Source: Bacillota bacterium (lineage in GTDB: Bacteria; Bacillota_G; SHA-98; UBA4971). Taken from it: a stretch of DNA of 21,792 nucleotides. The position numbers were made by a program, and so were the translations under genes. A model generated the notes under the pieces. That model made no database searches. It saw nothing but the letters and a program-made list of their open reading frames with translations, and was not told where the DNA came from. Positions 15,662 through 21,792 of this stretch are shown in pieces; position 1 is the stretch's first letter, and every line of letters begins with the position of its first letter. Location: assembly GCA_012512055.1 (NCBI GenBank), contig JAAZEW010000125.1, positions 1-21,792 of the forward strand, read 5' to 3'.

Positions 15662-17593
15662 ATGGGGAAAGTCGTCGGCATTGACCTTGGCACAACAAAC
15701 TCGGCAATCGCCGTGATGGAAGGCGGAAATCCCACTGTAATAGTGAATGAGGAAGGCTCGAGGTTAACGCCATCAGTAGTAGGCTTTGGAAAGAATGGTG
15801 AGCGGCTGGTGGGACAGCTTGCCAGGAGGCAGGCGGTGTTAAACCCTGAAAACACAGTCTACTCAATCAAACGTTTCATGGGGCGCCGCTACGACGAAAT
15901 CAAGGAAGAGCGAGGGCGAGTCCCATACAAAGTAAGCTCGGGCCCAAGCAGTGGGGTAAGGTTCGAAGTCCCCGCTATGAAAAAAGATTACTCCCCTGAG
16001 GAAATCTCAGCAATGATCCTTCAGAAGATGAAGATGGATGCTGAGAAATTCTTAGGTGAACCAGTTACAGAGGCGGTTATTACCGTTCCAGCGTACTTTA
16101 ATGACTCGCAAAGACAAGCAACCAAGGACGCAGGGCGTATAGCCGGGCTTGAGGTGCTTAGGATTGTCAATGAGCCCACGGCTGCCGCGTTAGCTTACGG
16201 ACTTGACAAGAAAGAGAATGAGACGATCCTTGTATGGGACCTGGGAGGTGGGACGTTCGACGTGTCCATACTGGAAGTGGGCGACGGTATATTTGAAGTC
16301 AAGTCCACTGCAGGCGATACCCATCTTGGCGGAGATGACTACGACCAGAGGATTGTGGACTACATTGCAAGCGAATTCAGGCGCGATCAGGGTATTGATT
16401 TGAAGAAGGACCGTCAAGCGTTACAGAGGCTGATTGAAGCTGCTGAGAAGGCTAAGATAGAGATGTCTCAGGTCTTTGAAACCACCATCAGCCTTCCGTT
16501 CATAACTGCTGACCAGACCGGTCCGAAGCACTTGGAGACAAAGATCACCAGGGCCAAGTTTGAAGAGCTCACCGCTGACCTTACCGAAAGGTGCAAAGGC
16601 CCGTTTAGGCAGGCGATTGCCGACGCGAAACTCTCCATCGGCGACATCGATGAGGTCGTGCTGGTAGGTGGCGCCACCCGTATGCCGGTCATACAGGATC
16701 TTGTGAAGAATCTTACCGGAAAGGAGCCTCACAGAGGCGTAAACCCGGATGAGGTTGTAGCGGTCGGTGCGGCTATTCAAGCAGGGGTCCTGTCCGGAGA
16801 GGTAAAGGACATAGTCCTCTTGGACGTAACTCCTCTTTCGCTGGGTATCGAGACCCTTGGTGGTGTGTTCACCAGGCTTATTGAGAGAAATACGACTATA
16901 CCCACGCGCAAGAGCCAGATCTTCAGTACAGCGGCAGACGGCCAGACGTCAGTTGACATCCACGTGCTCCAAGGGGAGCGTGAATTTGCGCGCGACAATA
17001 GGACGCTTGGAAGGTTCACGTTGCATGGAATTCCTCCTGCGCCCCGGGGAATTCCGCAGATTGAGGTGACTTTCGATATCGATGCAAACGGTATAGTCAA
17101 CGTGACAGCCAAGGATCTCGGGACCGGAAAAGAGCAGCGTATCACAATTACTGCATCGACTCAGTTATCGAAAGAGGAAATCGAGAAGCTGGTGCGTGCT
17201 GCGGAACAGGCTGCTGAGGAAGACAAGAAACACCGCGAGGACGTTGAGCTGAAGAACGCTGCTGATACTTTAGTCTACACAACTGAGAGGACTTTGAAAG
17301 AATCCGGGGACAAGATCCCGCAAGAAACAAAGTCAAAAATAGAATCTGAACTGGAACGGCTTAAGAAGGCCATCGCCGATGATGACATGGAGTCTATAAG
17401 GAAGTTCATGGAAGAGGTAAAAGAAGCTTCTTACAAGATGTCCGAAGAGCTTTATAAAGGTGCACAAGCGTCGTCAAGTAGCGGGGCTGCCGGAGGGGCC
17501 GGCCCTGGTAGCGCAACCGGGTCAGAAGGGCATGAGCACAGTGGCAGAGATGATGACGACGTTATTGACGCTGACTTTAAACCCGTAGACTGA
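15662..17593 (+). CDS. dnaK: Chaperone protein DnaK (Hsp70)
   Basis: DnaK is the ATP-dependent Hsp70 that binds exposed hydrophobic peptides, with GrpE as nucleotide exchange factor. The protein is full length at 643 residues. The ATPase domain has GIDLGTTNS (6-14), [23 protein letters not shown] and [13 protein letters not shown]. The interdomain linker is [13 protein letters not shown], then come the substrate-binding domain, a glycine/serine-rich stretch and the acidic tail [13 protein letters not shown]. Residues about 78-101 form an insertion relative to B. subtilis DnaK, like that of diderm bacteria. I chose the ATG at 15662, 9 bases after AGGAG (15648-15652) and giving the usual [10 protein letters not shown] start. 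The in-frame ATG at 15656 is only 3 bases from that site. It may be a second Hsp70 paralogue. Confidence 0.96.
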   Translation: MGKVVGIDLGTTNSAIAVMEGGNPTVIVNEEGSRLTPSVVGFGKNGERLVGQLARRQAVLNPENTVYSIKRFMGRRYDEIKEERGRVPYKVSSGPSSGVRFEVPAMKKDYSPEEISAMILQKMKMDAEKFLGEPVTEAVITVPAYFNDSQRQATKDAGRIAGLEVLRIVNEPTAAALAYGLDKKENETILVWDLGGGTFDVSILEVGDGIFEVKSTAGDTHLGGDDYDQRIVDYIASEFRRDQGIDLKKDRQALQRLIEAAEKAKIEMSQVFETTISLPFITADQTGPKHLETKITRAKFEELTADLTERCKGPFRQAIADAKLSIGDIDEVVLVGGATRMPVIQDLVKNLTGKEPHRGVNPDEVVAVGAAIQAGVLSGEVKDIVLLDVTPLSLGIETLGGVFTRLIERNTTIPTRKSQIFSTAADGQTSVDIHVLQGEREFARDNRTLGRFTLHGIPPAPRGIPQIEVTFDIDANGIVNVTAKDLGTGKEQRITITASTQLSKEEIEKLVRAAEQAAEEDKKHREDVELKNAADTLVYTTERTLKESGDKIPQETKSKIESELERLKKAIADDDMESIRKFMEEVKEASYKMSEELYKGAQASSSSGAAGGAGPGSATGSEGHEHSGRDDDDVIDADFKPVD

Positions 17594-17603
17594 GGCTGAG
17601 GCC

Positions 17604-17648
17604 ATGGCTGAAGTCATACATGAATATAGGCGGTGGTTGTGCAAATGA
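17604..17648 (+). CDS. 14-residue micro-ORF coupled to grpE
   Basis: An ATG at 17604, preceded by GAGG about 8 bases upstream, opens a reading frame encoding MAEVIHEYRRWLCK. Its TGA overlaps the preferred grpE ATG as ATGA (17645-17648). It sits in the 51-base dnaK-grpE gap. The overlap suggests that ribosomes finishing this peptide restart on grpE. I recognise no homologue, and it may be a coupling device and not a functional peptide. Confidence 0.4.
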   Translation: MAEVIHEYRRWLCK

Positions 17649-18268
17649 AGTCTGAAAATGGTAAATGCAAGGCTTGCGCTTCCGATATGAAAACGGAATG
17701 CAATATGACTACTGAAGGTAACGATGCCTGTAAGGCAACTACCAGAAGTGATACGGCGGAGGAAGTTGCAACCCGCGAGACTATGGCCGGTGAAGTTGAG
17801 GCGCGGGAGGGCCTGGAGGAAAGGTTGGCTGAGACTGAGGCTAAAGCCCGAGAGAATTGGAACATGTATTTGCGTGCTTTAGCTGATCTCAACAACTATC
17901 AACGTAGGATGGCGAGGGATCTCGCGTTTCACATACGGTCAGGGAAGAAGGACATGATCCTCAAGCTTCTTGCCGTTGTTGATGATATGGAGCGCGCTCT
18001 GGCTGCAGAGGCGGACTACGGAGCCTTACGTGAAGGTGTTGAGATGATCTTGAGAAAACTCTTGGATATCCTTGCTGCTGAAGGAGTCGCGCCCATCGAG
18101 GCAGTGGGCTTGCCGTTTGACCCCAAATTCCATGAAGCCGTAGCTGCTTGTGAAGACCCGAAAGTCGATACGGATACAGTTGTGGAAGAGTTTAGGCGAG
18201 GGTACACTTACGAAGATGAGGTCATCAGAGCTACCATGGCCCGTGTGGCGAGGCCGACCAACGCCTAG
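17645..18268 (+). CDS. grpE: Nucleotide exchange factor GrpE
   Basis: GrpE releases ADP from DnaK. The protein has 207 residues from the chosen ATG. A long charged helix (about 45-75) leads to the NNYQRR motif typical of the GrpE dimer helix, and the C-terminal beta domain has FDPKFHEAV and GYTYEDEVIRATMARV. The last block differs from the common GYxxxxRVLRPAxV pattern. The N-terminal 30 residues are unusual in carrying four cysteines (8, 11, 19, 29), two of them as CKAC. An in-frame GTG at 17633 is possible, but it lies inside AGGCGGTGG (17628-17636), which looks like the ribosome binding site for the ATG. The gene follows dnaK, and a terminator lies 160 bases after it. No dnaJ follows. Confidence 0.9.
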   Translation: MKSENGKCKACASDMKTECNMTTEGNDACKATTRSDTAEEVATRETMAGEVEAREGLEERLAETEAKARENWNMYLRALADLNNYQRRMARDLAFHIRSGKKDMILKLLAVVDDMERALAAEADYGALREGVEMILRKLLDILAAEGVAPIEAVGLPFDPKFHEAVAACEDPKVDTDTVVEEFRRGYTYEDEVIRATMARVARPTNA

Positions 18269-18297
18269 CCGGAGCCTGTCGATGGCTGTTTGTGAGC

Positions 18298-18329
18298 CTA
18301 CCGGTAGCCGGTTGGAGACCCGCCGGTAG
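18298..18329. repeat. Inverted repeat after grpE
   Basis: CTACCGG (18298-18304) is complementary to CCGGTAG (18323-18329), and the first arm lies in the 10-bp palindrome CTACCGGTAG. No T-run follows. It may help define the grpE mRNA 3' end ahead of the terminator at 18429. Confidence 0.4.
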
Positions 18330-18376
18330 CTTGATCATAGTTTCGGAGAGCGCTGATACAGGAAAGTGGACCCGGC

Positions 18377-18416
18377 CAAACGAATACAAAGATAGACTTA
18401 GTCAAACGAATACAAA
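18377..18416. repeat. Two exact 14-bp direct repeats
   Basis: CAAACGAATACAAA occurs at 18377-18390 and again at 18403-18416, a 26-base period. This lies between grpE and its terminator, in DNA with no open gene. Function is unknown. Confidence 0.6.
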
Positions 18417-18428
18417 CGTGAATTGAGG

Positions 18429-18452
18429 GGGAGGGGTAGGGCCCTCCCTTTT
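18429..18452 (+). terminator. Intrinsic terminator of the hspR-dnaK-grpE operon
   Basis: GGGAGGG (18429-18435) and CCCTCCC (18442-18448) form a perfect GC-rich 7-bp stem with a 6-base loop, followed by TTTT. It is the first good terminator after grpE. Confidence 0.8.
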
Positions 18453-18543
18453 CATTAGATTGGACGTCCTGCTGTTTGATGGCTAAGGATGCAGGAATTC
18501 TGTAAGCTTCGGGATGGGCGGTGTTGCAGTACATTCGACACCG

Positions 18544-18591
18544 ATGGTATGATGCATATGGTGTGATGCGTGTACATGGTATGACGCATAT
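18544..18591. repeat. Three degenerate repeats upstream of the aminotransferase gene
   Basis: Three copies of a unit close to ATGGTATGATGCATAT begin at 18544, 18558 and 18576; the middle copy reads GGTGTGATGCGTGTAC. They end 10 bases before the AGGAGG of the next gene. Upstream in the same gap, CGGTGT (18519-18524) pairs with ACACCG (18538-18543), and TCCTGC (18467-18472) pairs with GCAGGA (18491-18496). No gene lies in 18269-18618. The repeats could be operators or a translational control element. Confidence 0.6.
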
Positions 18592-18618
18592 AGAAACCCT
18601 CAGGAGGTGCAGCGTTCC

Positions 18619-19806
18619 ATGACTGACATGGACAGATATCCCGAGATTCGAACACAAGGCAGAATTCTGATGGGCCCCGGGCCGAGTAATGTTCATCCCC
18701 GAGTGCTTCGAGCGCTTTCAGCGCCGGTTATCGGCCACCTCGATAAGGAATTCCTGGAGATAATGAACGCAACCAAGGACCTGTTAGCCCAGACATTTAT
18801 GACGTCAAACGAGCTTACCATTCCGATATCGGGGACGGGAAGCGCAGGTATGGAGACTTCTCTTGTCAACTTCATCGAGCCCGGTAATAAGGTGCTGATA
18901 TGCATAAACGGGCTCTTTGGCCAGAGAATGGCGGATATCGTCGAAAGATGCGGTGGGGATCTGGCAATTGTCCAAGGAGAGTGGGGCAAGATCATTGAAC
19001 CGGGTGAAATCGAGAAGGCTCTGGCGAAGCGTCCTGCGGATATCGTAGGGATTGTGCACGCTGAGACATCTACCGGAGTGCTGCAACCAATAAAGCCTGT
19101 GGCGGAAATTGCCAAGAAGTATGGCGCGCTCCTTGTAGTGGATGCTGTGACTTCGCTGGGCGGTGCGCCTGTTCGGGTCGATGATGACGGGATGGATGTG
19201 GTCTACAGCGGCACTCAGAAATGCCTATCCTGTCCTCCGGGACTGGCTCCGATTACTGTGAACAAGCGCGCTGAGGAGAAGCTGGCTGCACGTAAGAACA
19301 AGGTGCAGAGCTGGTATCTTGATATAACAATGCTTCGCAGTTACTGGGGCAAAGAGCGGTTCTACCACCATACTGCGCCTATCAATATGATTTATGCTCT
19401 CTATGAGAGTCTCCGTATTATTTATGAAGAAGGACCGGAAGCTCGCTTCGCAAGGCATATCCTGCATAGCAAAGCCCTTAAGGCAGGCCTTACCGCTATG
19501 GGCCTTAAGCTTTTTGCCCAGGACGGCTACCAAGCCCCGATGTTGAATTCAGTTGAGATTCCTGAAGGTGTGGACGATGCTAAAGTGCGTAATTACTTAC
19601 TGGCCAATTACGGACTGGAGATAGGAGGAGGCCTCGGCCCAATCAAGGGACGCATCTGGCGCATAGGTCTTATGGGCCATTCCTGCACCCGTGAGAATGT
19701 GATGCTTGTCCTCGCAGGGTTGGAGGAAGCCCTCGCTGCCCAGGGATTCAAAGTAGAGGCCGGAGCCGGAATCTCCGCTGCAAGAGAGGCTTACAGCTCT
19801 GTGTAG
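18619..19806 (+). CDS. Class V aminotransferase, alanine/serine-glyoxylate type
   Basis: This is a PLP-dependent enzyme of 395 residues, normal length for the COG0075 branch that includes alanine-glyoxylate and serine-pyruvate aminotransferases. The N-terminal GPGPSNVHPRVLRAL and GHLDKEF blocks, the phosphate-binding SGTGSAGMET loop, the ring-stacking Asp175 in VVDAVTSLGG and the PLP lysine 201 in SGTQKCLS are all present. The ATG at 18619 follows AGGAGG (18602-18607) by 11 bases. An in-frame GTG at 18607 overlaps that site and is unlikely. It would transfer amino groups between alanine or serine and glyoxylate or pyruvate. Ureidoglycine-glyoxylate aminotransferase (PucG) belongs to the same branch and cannot be excluded. 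It stands alone between a terminator and a 267-base gap, so its pathway is not shown by neighbours. Confidence 0.88.
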   Translation: MTDMDRYPEIRTQGRILMGPGPSNVHPRVLRALSAPVIGHLDKEFLEIMNATKDLLAQTFMTSNELTIPISGTGSAGMETSLVNFIEPGNKVLICINGLFGQRMADIVERCGGDLAIVQGEWGKIIEPGEIEKALAKRPADIVGIVHAETSTGVLQPIKPVAEIAKKYGALLVVDAVTSLGGAPVRVDDDGMDVVYSGTQKCLSCPPGLAPITVNKRAEEKLAARKNKVQSWYLDITMLRSYWGKERFYHHTAPINMIYALYESLRIIYEEGPEARFARHILHSKALKAGLTAMGLKLFAQDGYQAPMLNSVEIPEGVDDAKVRNYLLANYGLEIGGGLGPIKGRIWRIGLMGHSCTRENVMLVLAGLEEALAAQGFKVEAGAGISAAREAYSSV

Positions 19807-20073
19807 GCTGCCACGGAAGAAATTGCTGCACATTGGCAGGACTTCTTATCAATATCTAGAAACTGGTTGCTGAACTTACCCATAATATGTTCCCATAGGA
19901 TTTGAGGATAGCTTCAGACGGAGAAACCATCAACTCCACAGCGCTGCTCATGAATCATCACTGCATGATCTAAGAGATGTGTTGAAGTGTCCGCTCTTGC
20001 CCCTGGGGCTGAAGTGGAGATAGCGTTGATAGCCGGAATCTGAGTCTAATAAGGCTTGCAAGGAGGGATTGTC

Positions 20074-21399
20074 ATGTCCGAATCTGTCGAAAGCGAGGAG
20101 AAAGGGACTGCAGTCCGAGTTGAAGTGGCGCTGAGTCATAACATGCTGTGGCCCGGGCGTCCCGGCTCCGTTTGGGCGCTGGTGAAGCTGGTAGCGGGAA
20201 AAGCTGAGACAACGGGTGAAGATGATCGCCTTCCACTTAACCTTGCTCTTGTGCTGGATAGAAGTGGTTCAATGCATGGCGAGCCTCTTGAGTTTATGAA
20301 AGAGGCTGTGAGTTTTGTGGTGGATCAAGTCGCAGCTTGTGACTTCCTGTCTATTATTACTTTTGACCAAGATGTTGACGTGATTTGCCCGTCGCAAAAT
20401 GTTGCCAATAAGGATAGCTTGAAGAAGGTTGTCAAGTCCATTTCTTCCGGCGGGAGTACCAATCTTTCAGGCGGTTTTCTTCGAGGTTATAGGGAAGTCC
20501 TGAAGGAATGTAAGCCCGGAAAAGTAAACCGAGTTCTCCTTCTTACAGACGGCGAGGCCAACGTCGGCATAACCGAGCCTTCTCTTCTTGCTGACAAGGC
20601 TAAGGGCATGGTGGGGAAAGGAGTGTCTGTCTCCACAGTCGGAGTTGGGGCAACCTTCAATGAAGATCTCCTTATGACGCTGGCAGAGGCAGGTCAAGGG
20701 CATTATTACTATGTAAGCAATCCTGACGAGATTCCCAAAGTCTTTGCTGATGAGCTGGAAGGGCTGCTGTCCGTTGTTGCCCAGGCTATTAGCGTATCCA
20801 TGGAAGGCCTGAGCGGTTGCCATGTAGCAGGAGTCCTTGGATATGAACCGGTATTCACCGTTACAGGCGCAAGCATTGAACTTCCCGACATGTATGAGAA
20901 CGAAGTGAAGATTCTTGCATTACAGATTGATCATCCTCCCTTTGCTCCGGGAGAACACGATGTATTTAAGTTGGTGCTGGACTATACAGGCGCCACAGGG
21001 GATCTTGACGCAGTTACGCTTCAAGTGACAGCGAGACTTAGTGCAGCAAGCGGTCCCGAGGACGCCTTTGAACCTAATTTCGAAGTTATCAAGGTAGTAG
21101 AGTTGATTCGAACTGCTGTCGCTAAAGACGAGAGTTCAGAGGCAGTGCATAGAGGCGATTGGGAGACAGGACGTAGAGTGTTAGAGGAACGGTTAGATGT
21201 GCTGAGTGCTCTGTTAGATATGGCGTCTGCGCCTGATCCGGAGATTGATGAAGAGGTCAGAGATTTGAGTAAGTTGCTGGAGGGTATGGACAGCGCTTCT
21301 CCACAGTGGATAGGCGAAAGTACATTAGACTCGCTGGCGTTTCAAAAGGAACTTAAGTACCAGAGCTACCAGACGAGAAGAAGCCGCCCCAAGAAGTGA
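20074..21399 (+). CDS. Cytoplasmic von Willebrand factor type A domain protein
   Basis: This protein of 441 residues has a VWA domain at about 50-235 and an intact metal-ion-dependent adhesion site: DRSGS (62-66), Thr129 in SGGSTNLSGG and Asp159 in LLTDGEANVG. The domain should bind Mg2+ and a protein partner. A beta-rich region follows, and then a charged, probably helical C-terminus from about 330. There is no signal peptide or membrane helix, so it is probably cytoplasmic, unlike batA/yfbK-type anchored proteins. AGGAGGG (20061-20067) lies 6 bases before the ATG at 20074; an in-frame TTG at 20056 precedes that site and is rejected. No MoxR ATPase is adjacent, so no partner is evident. The 267-base gap before it shows no gene and no clear promoter. 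Confidence 0.85.
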   Translation: MSESVESEEKGTAVRVEVALSHNMLWPGRPGSVWALVKLVAGKAETTGEDDRLPLNLALVLDRSGSMHGEPLEFMKEAVSFVVDQVAACDFLSIITFDQDVDVICPSQNVANKDSLKKVVKSISSGGSTNLSGGFLRGYREVLKECKPGKVNRVLLLTDGEANVGITEPSLLADKAKGMVGKGVSVSTVGVGATFNEDLLMTLAEAGQGHYYYVSNPDEIPKVFADELEGLLSVVAQAISVSMEGLSGCHVAGVLGYEPVFTVTGASIELPDMYENEVKILALQIDHPPFAPGEHDVFKLVLDYTGATGDLDAVTLQVTARLSAASGPEDAFEPNFEVIKVVELIRTAVAKDESSEAVHRGDWETGRRVLEERLDVLSALLDMASAPDPEIDEEVRDLSKLLEGMDSASPQWIGESTLDSLAFQKELKYQSYQTRRSRPKK

Positions 21400-21468
21400 A
21401 CCGCCACTTTTCGGACGTGTCACGCACTACATGTCGAATTACATAGAATGCAATCTGTAGAACAATAA

Positions 21469-21499
21469 GCCGCGTCTTTCGGACGGGGCCTGCTTTTGT
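21469..21499. terminator. Bidirectional-looking terminator between VWA gene and dut
   Basis: GCCGCGTC (21469-21476) and GACGGGGC (21482-21489) pair over 8 positions with one G-G mismatch around a TTTCG loop. CTGCTTTTG follows on the plus strand, and TTATTGTTCT follows on the minus strand. It separates two convergent genes. Confidence 0.6.
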
Positions 21500-21529
21500 T
21501 GTTACCTGAACACCTAAAACACCCTCTGG

Positions 21530-21792
21530 TTATCTCCTACCTGTAGAGCCTGATGCCGAGTCGCCCCTGGGTGTGGACGGCAGGTCGTCGACTTCTCTTA
21601 TCTCAGCAGCACAAAATGGAATGAAGATAAGCTGCGCGATACGATCCCCTTCTCGAATTCTACGCGGTATCAGTGTCAGATTTACAGCAACTGCAAACAT
21701 TTGGCCGACGTATCCTGAATCAACTGTCCCTGACAGTATAGATATCCCTTCAGCGTTTAGACTGGATCTGCCACAAATACGGCCGAATACTC
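21530..21792 (-). CDS. dut: dUTPase, C-terminal part (runs off the window)
   Basis: The 5' end lies beyond the right edge; 86 residues plus the stop are visible. dUTPase hydrolyses dUTP to dUMP and pyrophosphate, keeping uracil out of DNA and feeding thymidylate synthesis. The visible family motifs in order are GRSSL (motif 2), GTVDSGYVGQ (motif 3, with the catalytic-site Asp and Tyr), GDRIAQLIF (motif 4) and RGDSASGSTG (motif 5). The usual motif 5 is RGxGGFGSTG, so the phenylalanine that stacks on uracil appears to be replaced by serine here. dCTP deaminase is related, but the motif 3 and motif 5 pattern favours trimeric dUTPase. The gene is convergent with the VWA gene. Confidence 0.88.
   Translation of the reverse strand, partial: VFGRICGRSSLNAEGISILSGTVDSGYVGQMFAVAVNLTLIPRRIREGDRIAQLIFIPFCAAEIREVDDLPSTPRGDSASGSTGRR

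Noticed and set aside
18607..18618. GTG start for the aminotransferase
   Set aside because: It overlaps the AGGAGG that serves the ATG at 18619.
20056..20073. TTG start for the VWA protein
   Set aside because: It lies upstream of AGGAGGG (20061-20067), which is correctly spaced for the ATG at 20074.

Overview
The window is about 21.8 kb of compact bacterial chromosome with roughly even base composition. It has strong AGGAGG-type ribosome binding sites, GTG and TTG as well as ATG starts, and no tRNA, rRNA, CRISPR or insertion sequence that I can see. The content (YwlG/DUF436 protein, DUF401 membrane protein, FeoA/FeoB, a full Liv ABC system, an aspartate module) suggests an amino-acid-using, probably anaerobic bacterium. 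Two features point to a diderm envelope: the Liv binding protein has a signal peptide with no lipobox cysteine, and DnaK carries the ~24-residue N-terminal-domain insertion classically absent from monoderm Bacillota. A diderm or deep-branching Bacillota (Limnochordia-like) or a Synergistota-like lineage would fit, but I cannot settle the taxon from the sequence.

Layout. (1) 240-5424, plus strand: a promoter, then aspA (aspartase), an Asp/Glu racemase and a GltP-type Asp/Glu symporter, closed by an intrinsic terminator. A DUF401 membrane protein follows the terminator. Together the first three genes would import aspartate or glutamate, interconvert D and L forms, and release ammonia and fumarate. 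(2) 5634-7922, plus strand: a sigma-70-type promoter with a perfect Fur box at the expected start site drives feoA-feoB, a ferrous iron importer. (3) 12660-7907, minus strand: livK-livH-livM-livG-livF, a branched-chain amino acid ABC importer, behind a leader with several complementary arms. A very long hairpin lies between the binding-protein gene and the permease genes. feoB and livF converge and overlap by 16 bp.

(4) 15056-12999, minus strand: a ZIP metal transporter, a GNAT acetyltransferase and a YwlG-family protein. (5) 15202-18452, plus strand: a clear promoter, hspR, dnaK, a 14-codon micro-ORF coupled by an ATGA overlap to grpE, then an intrinsic terminator. There is no dnaJ and no CIRCE element. 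(6) 18619-19806: a class V aminotransferase of the alanine/serine-glyoxylate type, preceded by three degenerate repeats. (7) 20074-21399: a cytoplasmic von Willebrand factor A protein. (8) 21792-21530, minus strand: the C-terminal part of a dUTPase that runs off the window end, separated from the VWA gene by a bidirectional-looking terminator.

Most of the gene content is conventional. The least explained items are the liv leader RNA, the liv intercistronic hairpin, the HspR/insert-type DnaK operon with its micro-ORF and cysteine-rich GrpE, the FeoB gate variant, and the altered dUTPase motif 5.
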